DNA of 17,500 nt from Symbiodinium natans. Its lineage: Eukaryota; Sar; Dinophyceae; Suessiales; Symbiodiniaceae. Within the stretch, counting starts at the first letter, position 1, and each line of letters opens with the position of its first letter. Shown piece by piece: positions 7,377-15,633 of the stretch. The stretch is from the NCBI GenBank assembly GCA_905221605.1, contig CAJNDS010002375.1:419021-436520 (forward strand), in the 5' to 3' direction. A program made the position numbers and the translations under genes. The notes beneath the pieces are model-generated. The model did not search any database and was not told the DNA's origin. It saw only the letters and a list, made by a program, of their open reading frames with translations.

Positions 7377-7639
7377 TTTCGGGCTTGTGTTAAGCACTCT
7401 TCGGTTTGGGGTTTAGGATTACTTGCTGGTGATTTCAATGTTGTTGATGGGTATCCTGAAAACTTCTCATACGCCCTTTGCCATGAGCCCTTTTACCAAA
7501 CCTCCCGGCAGGGCTAAGGCCTGGACCGCACCCTCACAACTCCTGCTCCTCCCCAAAAGAAGAACTCACAAGACTACAGCCCCTCGTGAGTTTCGCCCTG
7601 GCAATACTCCACCTGAAAAAAGCACAGACGCAGGAACCC

Positions 7640-7702
7640 CTGAGGCTCGCACTCGAGAGCCATCCGATCTTTCGAAGCACTCGACGCGTTCGAGCCTCTG
7701 AT
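7640..7702 (-). pseudogene. Diverged copy 2 of the serine-rich/coiled-coil module
   Basis: The minus strand reads GSNASSASKDRMALECE, matching the module at 6244-6361 in frame and order (G-S-[SN]-A-S-S-[EA]-S-K-[ED]-R). GAGGCTCGA and TCGAAAGA are shared exactly. After this the frame diverges and the FADIF part is not seen. I read it as a partial paralogous exon; whether it is live is unknown. Confidence 0.35.
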
Positions 7703-7822
7703 CATGTTGCTGTGTTGGGTTGAGCAAATAGGGCCAAACGTAAGGAGGAGGTTGCAGCTGTCTTTTTATAGCTCCCATCGGCCATGAACAGTGGGCAGCC
7801 AAGCAGTTGCGCCAGGTAATTC

Positions 7823-7867
7823 GGGGGCGCGGCCCGATGTCATGGTGCCAATGTTCCGATGCAGCCT
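7823..7867 (-). CDS. Conserved exon fragment, RLHRNIGTMTSGRAP, copy 2
   Basis: Second copy of the 6436-6480 fragment. Here it lies inside a longer open frame (7766-8026 minus, 86 codons) that continues past the conserved core with ELPGATAWLPTVHGRW. Upstream residues include NFEVGRLRISPELG. The longer ORF is therefore a reasonable candidate gene piece, but only the 15-residue core has comparative support. Confidence 0.42.
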
Positions 7868-7869
7868 CT

Positions 7870-8427
7870 CACAGACATGTTGAAGAGTCCCTAGTTCCGG
7901 GCTGATGCGGAGCCTGCCAACTTCAAAGTTGGAAGGCGATGATTGATCGGCATGGGTGCTTGGCACTTGCCTACAGCCCACATGCATCCCCGTCCTGGGG
8001 GATAGACGTGGCGAATTACAGGCCATGCATCAAACTCCTATTTTTAATCTAGTCTTAGTGTTCCATATCCCCGATGACCACTCACGCCACAACGCTCGCA
8101 ATTCCAAGGGCCACATCCCGAGAAAATTACACGAGACCCGTTCAAGAAACACAGCAGCTTCGCACGGGCGACTGCTTACAGTTTATGCCAAACAGTGAGA
8201 CACGATGGGGGATGCATTGTTGGGGAACTTAACATGATTGCCAGGTGCATTTACGCATATCTGACCCGTTCCGGTCCCATGATGAAGTGCTTTCACCCTT
8301 CTCTTCATTCCGAAGTCAACACCCCCTAAACTATTCGAAGCGAACTCGACGCTGTGCGACTGGAAGTTCCGATGGCGATGCCTTGTGGGATTCCGGCTGC
8401 AGTACTGAGGACCACTAGAATCACTAG
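7870..8427. other. Weakly supported stretch; one TTG-initiated minus ORF
   Basis: Besides the upstream part of the 7766-8026 frame, only an 87-codon minus ORF at 8183-8446 is present. It starts at TTG, has no duplicate in the window and overlaps the start of the supported plus-strand module at 8428. I do not call it a gene. Confidence 0.3.
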
Positions 8428-8538
8428 AAAACCCTGTGCAGATCAAGGCGCTGTCGCGGAGAGCCGACCATGGAGGAGCTGCGTGAGGATGGCTGGCTCC
8501 GGTGTCGCTTGTGCTGCATTTGCCTGACGAAGCTATAG
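8428..8538 (+). pseudogene. Cys-rich module A, copy 1, truncated at a telomeric seed
   Basis: Thirty codons (8437-8526) align without indels to 13154-13243: 71 of 90 bases match, and 12 of 19 differences are at third positions of this plus frame. The peptide core is GEPTMEELREDGWL then RCRLCCICL; copy 2 has GEPTAEELREEGWL then RSRFCCSCL. The invariant GWLR-x-R-x-C-C-x-C-L suggests a small Cys-rich domain. Similarity ends at the CTG codon at 8524-8526. Four codons later the frame stops at a TAG (8536-8538) overlapping the telomere-like run at 8535-8554. Copy 2 continues much further, so copy 1 looks truncated. Confidence 0.45.
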
Positions 8539-8554
8539 GGTTTAGGGTTTAGGG
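8535..8554 (+). repeat. Short interstitial telomeric seed
   Basis: TATAGGG followed by two TTTAGGG-type units. It sits where module A copy 1 loses similarity to copy 2, suggesting telomeric DNA was added or used to repair a break here. Confidence 0.7.
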
Positions 8555-8663
8555 TTTTCTCAGGCAACCCTAAGCCGTGTGTGGTGCGCGGGGTGAGTCT
8601 TGACAGTTCCTATGTCCTTCTTGAGGTTTCGGATCAATCGGGCCCACTGAACTGGTTTTTTGT

Positions 8664-9272
8664 TCAGGAACTCAAAATTAAGTTACCACGAACCGAAAAG
8701 AAACCAGCTGCATTCCGTCCGGTCACATGGAGAGGCGCCGCGCGATGACCTCTTGCCTGCCACAACCAACACTGGCGTCTGCGATTGATCCAGGCCCAGA
8801 ACCCTTCCGGCACCATACTTGCAGAAAACGCACCGTGAGCAGACGATGGCCCTTGCCTCTCCGACTCCTCGTCCAGGGCCGAGCGGGTCGACTCCTCCGG
8901 AAGGATTCGCATCATAGCATTTTTGCTGGCTGCAACACATGCTGCAACGCGAAGAACCCTTTTTTGCCTCAGAACGAGCCCACTTGCCCACACCACCGAG
9001 TCCTTGGACTTGCGGCGCTCCCCTTCCTCTCGGTCCTGAGGTGGCCCAACAGTTCGAAGAGGCAGACTCCGGCAACTTGTCACACAGAATATCTCCGACA
9101 GTCCACTTGGCTCGTCATCACTTTGAGATGGCACCCAAAAAACACAGCGGCAAAGCCAACCTCTCACTTCTGTCCTGCACGGACAGAGAACTTCGAGCTC
9201 GCCTGCACCAGACGAGTCCAGGGCTGAAACTGCGTGTACGAATCGTGAGGTGCTGGGCAAAAACGCCGACAC
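8664..9272 (-). CDS. Hypothetical protein, module B copy 1 (202-codon ORF)
   Basis: A minus-strand ORF with a GTG as nominal start, so the true 5' boundary is uncertain and probably an exon edge. Three segments recur, in the same order, in the diverged copy at 13740-14066: DREEGERRKSKD, then PEESTRSALDEESERQG (8847-8903), then QARGHRAAPLHVTG. In copy 1 all three are in one frame; in copy 2 they fall in different frames. In the 19-codon central block, 50 of 57 bases match, and the residues P-E-E-S-T-R-S-A-L-D-E-E are invariant. The protein is charged, lacks an obvious signal or membrane segment, and belongs to no family I recognise. An opposite-strand ORF (8727-9227) is read as its shadow. Confidence 0.45.
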   Translation of the reverse strand: MSAFLPSTSRFVHAVSALDSSGAGELEVLCPCRTEVRGWLCRCVFWVPSQSDDEPSGLSEIFCVTSCRSLPLRTVGPPQDREEGERRKSKDSVVWASGLVLRQKRVLRVAACVAASKNAMMRILPEESTRSALDEESERQGPSSAHGAFSASMVPEGFWAWINRRRQCWLWQARGHRAAPLHVTGRNAAGFFSVRGNLILSS

Positions 9273-9586
9273 GGGAAAACAGGCTTAAACCCTTCCAGCC
9301 ATTCCCTGCAAGCCCACCTGCGCTCGTCGTCGAACTCTGAACGCAGCCGATTCACAGCATCCGAATCGGGCAACAAGGTCCTGCTGCACATTGGACGCAT
9401 TCAGAATGGAAGAACATCAGGAATGGACCTTTGTAAGTACGAGTAGCACTTGGCCCGTTGTTTTATCATGCGGTGTGGCTCATGACGGCTCAGGGTTCGA
9501 GCACGCGGAAACTCACAGATTTAGCAGGTGTTGCGTGCAAGATGGCAGCTCCAAGCCAGCTTCTGTGATAACGCCACAATGCCCCC

Positions 9587-9661
9587 CCGCCTCTCGGCAG
9601 GATCCAGTGTGGACCGTATCGACGACTCGGCAGATGAAGGCCGGTACTTGTCCAGCTCTTC
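9587..9661 (-). CDS. Module C exon, copy 1, with KYRP motif
   Basis: Twenty-five minus-strand codons align to 14551-14625 without gaps: 58 of 75 bases match, and 10 of 17 differences are at third positions. The peptide is ELDKYRPSSAESSIRSTL then DPAER. The frame is open between nearby stops only, so this is exon-sized. The motif D-K-Y-R-P-S-S belongs to the [DE]-x-[FY]-R-P family seen again at 14551-14625, 15300-15390 and 15841-15897. The longer minus ORF at 9490-9699 reads a different, unsupported frame. Confidence 0.5.
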
Positions 9662-9893
9662 AGGTCGCCGGGAGCTCTCCTAAATGCTTCGTCCCTCACT
9701 CTCGCTCACTCTCGCGCGCGGCAGGCATTCTTTGGGCCCCTTGCCTAGCAGCTACCAGCACGCGCAGAAACAGGGAAACTAACCCCACTACAGCATGGGG
9801 TAAACGGCTTCGGAGAGGGCCATTATCTTGACTTGCAGGTCTCATGGCCAACTGCCATTGACACAGAGACACTTTCCACAGCAAGTCAATTTG

Positions 9894-9909
9894 GGGTTTA
9901 GGGTTTAGG
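9894..9909 (+). repeat. Short interstitial telomeric seed
   Basis: GGGGTTTAGGGTTTAGG, two units in plus orientation, between modules C and F of copy 1. Confidence 0.6.
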
Positions 9910-9924
9910 ATTAACTCGGTGCCT

Positions 9925-9990
9925 CCACCGGCTGATGTGCCCGCGACACTGCGGCAACGGGCCTTGACCAGGGTGTGGTAATGTTGATTT
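9925..9990 (-). CDS. Module F fragment, copy 1
   Basis: On the minus strand it reads GQGPLPQCRGHISRW, resembling GKGLCRQCPGQVSRW at 15188-15270: shared G-[QK]-G, Q-C, G-[HQ]-[IV]-S-R-W. Identity is lower than for modules A to E, but position and orientation are colinear in both copies. It lies in a 95-codon open frame (9898-10185) starting at TTG. A single Cys remains here, whereas copy 2 keeps a C-G-K-G-L-C-R-Q-C pattern, so a possible metal site is lost. Confidence 0.33.
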
Positions 9991-10189
9991 GGGGCCGTGG
10001 GGGTGCAAACTCAAGCTTGCCAGGCTTTCTGACAGGGCCACTCTTAAGAAACCACATGCAAGCGCATGGAAGCGCGCGCAACGGCCGTGGCACAGCATCG
10101 TAGTGCGATGTTCGAAAGAGCAAGCAGACTGAAGGCTTACCGAAAGCGATGGAAACGTGCAGAAAAAAAGACGCCACCTTCTCAACAGT

Positions 10190-11170
10190 CAATTTCAATA
10201 CCCGTCCATATACAAAATATAAGCAATTTCAATAGCAATCTCTATATATGTATGTATATATATATATGTATAAGCTCACCTTTCCATGGCCTACGGACGA
10301 GGCAATGTGCATTCAAGAAATACATTTCATGTGTGCCAGTTTCTCTGGGCTACTGTAGACAGAGCCTCATGCACTGTTTGGACATTATGTTTCTTTGTAT
10401 ATCGCACAGAACCTGTAGAGAAATACTCTTGGTCCCCCCAAGTTAAAAAACGGTACATAGCGCACCTCTTGTAACTAACATAATGAAAGCACAGACTGTA
10501 TGAAGGCCGAAAGTTTGTCAGGGACAAGCTGCACTTCCAATATTCACGGCCTCTTGCATGGCAGAACTTATTTCGGAACTACAAACCCAATTCAATAATT
10601 CACATGTTCACCCTGGGCGAACTCATGCTTGCTTAGCGAAAAAATTCAGATCACGGCTTACAAGCTGCTGGCTAGCTAAGGCGATGACTATAACTCGCCA
10701 CCACCCCCCCCCCCCCCCCCCCCCCGGCATTTGAAAACTGAGGAACTAGCCCCTGATTATGATCAGGATTTGCCTGCTCTTCATTCTCTGCCAATACCCC
10801 TGGCCATTCAAACGGCATAACTGGCACAACTTTAAAAGTTTTCGTTGGCCTTCAATTATGTTGATCTAACTGGCCGAATTATTTGCATTCGATTTTGGGG
10901 GCTGTGACAAATATAACGAATAGCATTTGTATAAGTTCCAAGTTGCATACGTCGTGCCAGCAAAATGTATGTATATAATACCCAGCACTCTAACTTAAGT
11001 TGTACTTTCAATCATGTAACGAACAGAACTGATTTAATCATACTAGTTCCCTCCCAATGTAAAACGCCAAATGACTTCACTCATTCCACTAACATCTATC
11101 TGCATACTACTTGTTACTATTACATAAACATTACATACACATGCATACACATATGGCTTTCCATCTAGCG
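10190..11170. other. AT-rich island with C22 tract and TA microsatellite
   Basis: Clearly more AT-rich than its flanks, with a TATA/TATG microsatellite at about 10240-10273, a C22 homopolymer at 10704-10725 and ATACATACACATGCAT-like words near 11120-11150. No gene is supported. It lies between modules D and F of copy 1; the equivalent interval in copy 2 (about 15271-15840) has no such island. A decayed insertion or an intron expansion would both fit. Confidence 0.45.
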
Positions 11171-11227
11171 GTATCGCCTCAATACGGCAGGTAGCCTATA
11201 TCCCAGCCCACCGCACCTTGGGCTGGC

Positions 11228-11542
11228 TTGGGGAGACGGTGCCCGCAGCTGGTCACCCACCATGTGCCTTGTCACACTCTTTTCGGCACTTTTTGGCACC
11301 TGCCTTCTTCCGCAGTCTCAGTGAGTTATCACTGGCAACCCTTCGTTTCAAAAGCTGCGAGGATACTGAACCCTGCTGGGCCTGGGGTTGGCCTGGCCAC
11401 CAATCGCCTGTCCAAGAAAGCTGCCGAGACCAGGGCTGGGTTAGGCCACTTGGATGGCGGAACAACCTTTGGCTCTCAACCATTCTCTGCCCCAGATTCG
11501 ACATCGGAGCTGCTTCGAGACAGGGAGATGTCGGGTACATGA
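11228..11542 (+). CDS. Weak ORF candidate, 104 codons
   Basis: An ATG-started plus ORF; a second plus frame (11218-11667, TTG start) and a minus frame (11253-11540) overlap it. Its product has a credible mix of residues in its second half (KKAAETRAGLGHLDGG), but nothing confirms it. I list it because choosing between the overlapping frames was not possible. Confidence 0.15.
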   Translation: MGRRCPQLVTHHVPCHTLFGTFWHLPSSAVSVSYHWQPFVSKAARILNPAGPGVGLATNRLSKKAAETRAGLGHLDGGTTFGSQPFSAPDSTSELLRDREMSGT

Positions 11543-11635
11543 TGGTACACGTGATGGCTTTTAACCTTCAACGGTTTTTCGAATCCGAAGCGGAAACCGA
11601 AACTCCTGGGCCTGAAGCTCCCGGGCCTGCTTGTG

Positions 11636-11692
11636 GGGGCGGACATCCTCACTCATGGAAACGCTGAGGCGGTGCCCCGGCGAGTCATCGCC
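11636..11692 (-). CDS. Module D exon, copy 1
   Basis: Nineteen minus-strand codons, GDDSPGHRLSVSMSEDVRP, align to 15841-15897 without gaps. Of 14 differences, 11 are at third positions, 2 at second and 1 at first; D-S-P-G-H-R-L-S and M-S-E are unchanged. This is the strongest synonymous signature in the window. The frame continues downstream for some 20 codons with HKQARELQAQEFRF, and a TGA lies just upstream, so it is exon-sized. Function unknown. Confidence 0.5.
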
Positions 11693-11699
11693 TGATCAA

Positions 11700-12120
11700 G
11701 CCGGTTGGGGCGGATACGGTCAATGACACAAACACTAACGATATCTGAAACAATGCCAAAAGTAGCTCTAGTAAGAAGAGTACTCGTAGTTCTAGTCGTA
11801 ATTGGCAAGATGTATTGCCCTCACATTGGTCCATCTGAGACCGTTCTCGCCACCACCCCAATCTTACACACTGCTCCTGCAGCTCTCTGCCATAAAGGTC
11901 ACACACAGCGCGTTCTCTTTCGCACCCTTGACTCAAAAGAACTTGCTGATACCTCGGGCTACTATCTCCACCCCTGTAGATCCTAGACAGCCTTGGTCTT
12001 GGCAAGCCACGGGCCGTGAGACTACAATCATGAGTCATGACCCATGAACCGAGCTAAACCCTAAACCCGAAACCCACCTCGATGAGGCAGGTCTGGGGTG
12101 CGCCTGGTCTGGTTCCGCAG
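11700..12120. other. Gene-less stretch with telomeric seed
   Basis: A plus-strand frame near 11757-11805 encodes a serine/lysine-rich run (KSSSSKKSTRSSSRNW) built from AGT/AGC/TCT-like triplets, probably a simple repeat. CTAAACCCTAAACCC at 12054-12068 is a telomeric seed in minus orientation. No gene is supported. Confidence 0.4.
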
Positions 12121-12190
12121 TGCTTGTGAAAATCGACATCCCGGCACAACATCTACGCAATTCCACGAGTACTAGGGCCTATGGAAGGGA

Positions 12191-12264
12191 ACTCCCGGGA
12201 TGCTATGCGGGATACGGTGGGGGAGACCTTGAGGTGGACACTCCTGGGATACTTTGCGGGGTTT
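12191..12264 (+). repeat. Diverged 24-bp direct repeat, 50-bp period
   Basis: CTCCCGGGATGCTATGCGGG at 12191-12210 and CTCCTGGGATACTTTGCGGG at 12241-12260. They lie in a GTG-started plus ORF (12120-12425) that I do not accept as a gene on present evidence. Confidence 0.5.
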
Positions 12265-12464
12265 TTTGGGCGATTCTCTGCGCGGGTGCCGGCACTCTAA
12301 ACCTACCCTGTAAGATTCTCGGTGGCTGGCTGAGGAGAACAAGTGAGTTCAAATCTAACATCTGGCCACTCTTGAAAGACCCGTGTCTGTGGTACATCCC
12401 TCCTCACAGCCCCTTAGCCTTCTAAGCTTCACTTCCCAGGCACTTGCCGGACCCTGGCCACTGA

Positions 12465-12794
12465 CGTCCAGAGCTCTGCAATGGCGAGGGCGCGTACGCG
12501 GGCACATGCGGATGCACAGGTGAAGGCGCGACTGCGGGCGCAGACGGCGAGCGAACCAAGGCCCCGGAGGAGTGCCAAGGTGAAGCGCCTCGGGCTGTGG
12601 CTTCTTATGCCCTGGCCGGCACCAAATCTAATGCTGTGCATGACAAACTATTGTGCCAGAGGCTCGTACGCCTCACACGGACAAAGCAGAAACGCCTGAA
12701 GCAAATGGCAAAACAAGTTCATGCCTTGTCCGCGGCAATCAGGCAATCAGAGAGGGCCTACTCCCAACAAACCAAAAGCCTCCCGAAGACTTAG
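12465..12794 (+). CDS. Basic coiled-coil ORF or terminal exon
   Basis: A plus frame open for 109 codons from just after TGA (12462-12464) to TAG (12792-12794). There is no ATG before codon 81, so this looks like an exon, probably the last. Residues 6-30 contain two diverged copies of an acidic/glycine unit (GEGAYAGT, GEGATAGA). Residues about 57-95 are a basic helix with heptad spacing: HDKLLCQRLVRLTRTKQK, then RLKQMAKQVHALSAAIRQ. An overlapping ATG-started frame (12481-12699) is arginine/alanine-rich from GC-rich codons and is less convincing. It sits between the two copies of the large duplication but shares no sequence with them. Function unknown. Confidence 0.4.
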   Translation, partial: RPELCNGEGAYAGTCGCTGEGATAGADGERTKAPEECQGEAPRAVASYALAGTKSNAVHDKLLCQRLVRLTRTKQKRLKQMAKQVHALSAAIRQSERAYSQQTKSLPKT

Positions 12795-13150
12795 CGCGCC
12801 TCTCTACACATGTCCCAGAAAACTCCTGAAGCCCTCACGGAGGCGTCCTAAATGCTTCCGGAGAAAAAATGTTTAGAGCCAGGGGCTTCTGATCGCGTGA
12901 TCCGACATCATAGCGCCAGAGCCGCGCGGGTGCCTGCTCAGTTAGTGTAGGTGTATGGATTCAGAACTACAGCGGCGGGTTTAAGGGGCAGGGCGACACT
13001 CGCAATACTGCTGCACTCTACCACGATGCAACCCTTGCTTGCAGTTCGCAATGTCGTGCATGGCCACCCATTGAGGTTCCTATCATATCAGAATTCATAG
13101 CTTTAGAGTTCGGGCAGCCAAAAAAAGGAACACAATCTGGAGACCTGCCC
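12795..13150. other. Intergenic stretch, nothing recognised
   Basis: No supported ORF, repeat or RNA structure was seen. Confidence 0.4.
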
Positions 13151-13360
13151 ATGTGCAGTTTTAGGCGCAGCTGGGGAGAGCCGACCGCAGAGGAGCTGCG
13201 CGAAGAAGGCTGGCTGCGCAGTCGCTTCTGCTGCAGCTGCCTGGGGCTTGTGTCTCAGTGTTTGGGTGGGCCTTGGGCCTCGACTCTCGCAGCTCTAACT
13301 GGCAGAACACCCAACAAACCTTGCAGGTATGAATCGTATACAGTAGATGTGCAACAATGA
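13151..13360 (+). CDS. Cys-rich module A, copy 2 (69-codon ORF)
   Basis: Starts at ATG 13151. Codons 2-31 match the truncated copy at 8437-8526. The conserved part reads GEPTAEELREEGWL and RSRFCCSCL; copy 2 then continues LGLVSQCLGGPWAS beyond the point where copy 1 breaks. Differences between copies favour this plus frame: in the minus frame the same changes would fall mainly at first positions. CAGGTATGA at 13324-13332 could be a donor, in which case the tail from there would be intronic. A small Cys-rich protein or exon of unknown function. Confidence 0.45.
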   Translation: MCSFRRSWGEPTAEELREEGWLRSRFCCSCLGLVSQCLGGPWASTLAALTGRTPNKPCRYESYTVDVQQ

Positions 13361-13517
13361 AAAGGTCAGTGTCGCTACAGTGGTGGATTTGGGGGGGCTG
13401 GAGCACAAAGACTTCAATCACAGGGATCACAAGAGCAGGTCTAGCAAGTCCAACACCTTGGCGGCCCCAGAACGCGCTTTGAGGGAACTCCGTCGACTCG
13501 ATCGGCATTGGGGCTGA
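13347..13517 (+). CDS. Short ORF or exon, 56 residues
   Basis: ATG at 13347 directly follows an in-frame TAG; stop TGA is at 13515-13517. The product is polar, with VSVATVVDLGGLEHKD, then a His/Arg/Ser/Lys-rich middle (HRDHKSRSSKS) and a helical end (APERALRELRRLDRHWG). It overlaps the end of the 13151-13360 ORF by 14 bases in another frame, so one boundary is wrong unless splicing intervenes. The composition looks like real protein, but no duplicate was found. Confidence 0.3.
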   Translation: MCNNEKVSVATVVDLGGLEHKDFNHRDHKSRSSKSNTLAAPERALRELRRLDRHWG

Positions 13518-13739
13518 GAGGTTATCGGGAGTTTGCGAAATTGATTTACCTTGTCTTAATGCAAGACGTAGTGCCTTGCATAAGGATTCCTCGAAGAAGA
13601 TTTTACTTCACCGAATCTTCTTGACAGGGTTGACACCCAAGACTGGTGCAGAGCCAAGGGCGGGAAGCTAGTGGGCACCGGCCCGAGGCCTCTGGACGGG
13701 GAGCGACGGAAGCGAAGCCTTGGGCTGAATGCCATCCAG

Positions 13740-14066
13740 TCGCATGGAAAGGCGTCGCGCGATGGCCTCTTGCCTGCAGAAAAGTGGTCCTATTGAACGG
13801 ATACGAGGCTCCGAGCTTGGGCAAACCTCGTAAGTGTTCTAGCTGAAGCATGAGGAAGCAGCAAGAATCAACACCCTCCCACACCGGCTGTGCCGGGATG
13901 AGCCTTGCCTCTCTGCCTCCTCATCCAAGGCCGAGCGGGTCGACTCCTCCGGAATCGCATCATAGCGACGAACCCTTTGTGACGCTGAAGGAGCCCACGT
14001 GCCCACGCCACCGAGCGTCCTTGGACTTGCGGCGCTCCCCTTCCAATCCGTCCTGCGGCGACCCAA
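13740..14066 (-). pseudogene. Module B, copy 2, frameshifted
   Basis: Diverged copy of 8722-9066. The peptides LEGERRKSKD, PEESTRSALDEEAERQG (13899-13955) and QARGHRATPFHATG all remain recognisable but now lie in different minus frames, separated by small indels and a larger replaced piece between about 13785 and 13880. The frame after ERRKSKD stops after some 15 further codons. It looks like a decayed copy; introns could explain part of the frame changes. Confidence 0.42.
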
Positions 14067-14518
14067 TTCAACAAAGTCCGCTTTCCTTGCCGTTTTCTAC
14101 TAAAGTATGCTGGATCCGACGACACAGGGTGAAGATCGTTTCGCAGACATCGTCATAACCAGCCCTCTCACAGCGCGGTGTTCACAATACGTGTCCTGCG
14201 TGGATGGCGTGCCTTGTGCCCTCCTGCACAAGACTTGACGAGGGATTCGTGAAGCTTGGGCCTGTGGTTTGAGGTTCTGGCTGCCCTATAACATCTCAAA
14301 AGCCCCGGAACCAGAAGCCCTAGTTCTCACTTCAAAGAAGCCTCTCAGACATCAAACTCCGCAGCATTCCGCAGCACCGTCTAAGCCGCACAGGCCTGGG
14401 CTCGTCCTCAAGCCCGAAGCGCAGTCGTTTCACGTCACCCTCCGAGTCGAGCGACAAGGTCCTGCACGCGCAAACACAGTGCACGACGACCTACGTCCCA
14501 CCACTTCAGAGCCGCTCC

Positions 14519-14538
14519 ACGAGATATCACGAGATATC
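14519..14538. repeat. Tandem 10-bp repeat
   Basis: CACGAGATAT twice in a row, just beside the module C exon, copy 2. Confidence 0.6.
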
Positions 14539-14550
14539 CCACTGCATGCA

Positions 14551-14625
14551 TGGCCTCTCTGCAGGATACACTGTGGAGCGGATCGAAGACTCGGGCGACA
14601 AGGGCCGGTACTTCTCCAACTCCTG
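14551..14625 (-). CDS. Module C exon, copy 2, with KYRPLSPESS motif
   Basis: Partner of 9587-9661. The minus strand reads ELEKYRPLSPESSIRSTV then YPAER. A TGA lies a few codons upstream, so it is exon-sized. ORFs at 14430-14795 and 14435-14638 read other frames and are not supported by the comparison. E-K-Y-R-P-L-S-P-E links it to the D-Q-F-R-P-L-S-P-Q of the 15184-15633 ORF, suggesting internal repeats within one gene. Confidence 0.5.
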
Positions 14626-15183
14626 AGCTCGGGATCAAGGCCTTCGAGAGGTCTTAAAGGCTGTTCTGCAGCTTTGGGGGCAGCATAGTGGTCTTGTGAT
14701 GGATGTTGGTTCCACTCACAGCGCAAAGTTGGGGGGTGAGTGTTTGCTACTTGCTGTTTGATGCTGTTTGCGAAGAGCCTAGCGTGTGCGGGCAAGGGTG
14801 CGGTTCAACTAGTTCTGATAGCTTGGCTCCAAGAATGGCTCCCTGACTCTAGCTTGGAGCATCCGCTTGCAAAGTTGTGCGCTCCCCGACGTTTGTAAGC
14901 AAGGCTTTTGCAACTTGCGGCATTGGAAGAATTTGCGGCATGCGAGGACGGGGGGTGACGGCGCACAAGGAAAAGCGTGCCGCCCCCTACTGTAGACTTC
15001 GCAGCTTCCCGGTTCCTTCGAGACAGAATGCCCTTACCAGGACAAAACCAAGTTTCAGCAAGAAGAGCAAAAAGGGAGGCAAAATGCAGTAGCAGATCCC
15101 CCTGACGCTCTGAAATGCAGCTTTGCTTTGTGCACCCGCCGCCTGGTATTCTCCCTGACAAACGAACATGAGTATGCCTGAGC

Positions 15184-15633
15184 TCAGCACATCCACCGGC
15201 TGACCTGTCCTGGACATTGGCGACAAAGGCCTTTCCCGCACAGAATAAAATGCTGTGGGGGCGTAGGCTGCCCAAGAGATCTGCTTAAGGTCAAGTCGAT
15301 CTCTGCTTCTGCAGGCCTGAACTTCTCCAGCTCGTCATACCTCGCCGGGCTGGCTTGCGGCGACAGTGGCCGAAACTGGTCCAGGCCATCGCCCACCGGA
15401 GTCCTGGAGGCAAGGAGGGCGCAGGCAGCTCGAGCTGGAGACAGAGGGAGCTTGTTTGGCAACTCGAAGTGTGTAGAGAAAGGAAATCTCCGGCGCCAAG
15501 CGTACACGAATTCGGAGCCATGCTTCTCCAAAACATCCCAAAAACCCCAAAATCCCAGTTGCCAACAACGCCCTTGCACCTGGGATTCGCCGCCTCTCCA
15601 CCAAACGTCGCCTCTCCAGGGAAGGTGGTACAT
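15184..15633 (-). CDS. Hypothetical protein with FRPLSP repeat and Cys-rich C-terminus
   Basis: A 149-residue ATG-started minus ORF. Residues about 85-115 contain two diverged units, LDQFRPLSPQASPARYD and ELEKFRPAEAEIDL, related to the module C exons. The C-terminus is module F copy 2, FILCGKGLCRQCPGQVSR, with C-x4-C-x2-C spacing followed by W-M-C, so a small metal-binding knuckle is possible. The N-terminal third is aromatic-rich and may be spurious if an intron intervenes. Two other minus frames overlap (15291-15743, 15335-15730), but only this one carries both repeat-supported segments. Downstream modules on the same strand suggest it is an upstream piece of a longer gene. Confidence 0.45.
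   Translation of the reverse strand: MYHLPWRGDVWWRGGESQVQGRCWQLGFWGFWDVLEKHGSEFVYAWRRRFPFSTHFELPNKLPLSPARAACALLASRTPVGDGLDQFRPLSPQASPARYDELEKFRPAEAEIDLTLSRSLGQPTPPQHFILCGKGLCRQCPGQVSRWMC

Noticed and set aside
8727-9227. 166-codon plus ORF opposite module B
   Set aside because: Opposite the minus frame that carries all three peptides shared with copy 2; treated as a shadow.
11218-11667. 149-codon plus ORF
   Set aside because: It starts at TTG, is Trp/Pro/Cys-rich from GC-rich DNA, and its 3' end overlaps module D, where substitutions support the minus strand.
12348-12362. GAGTTCAAATCTAAC as a tRNA T-arm
   Set aside because: No matching acceptor, D or anticodon arms could be placed upstream.
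13164-13243. Module A read as minus-strand alanine-rich peptide
   Set aside because: In that frame most differences between the copies fall at first positions; in the plus frame they fall at third positions, so plus was chosen.
14822-14835. CTTGGCTCCAAG as a second spliced-leader relic
   Set aside because: It has an extra C against the leader end and no gene follows at the right distance.
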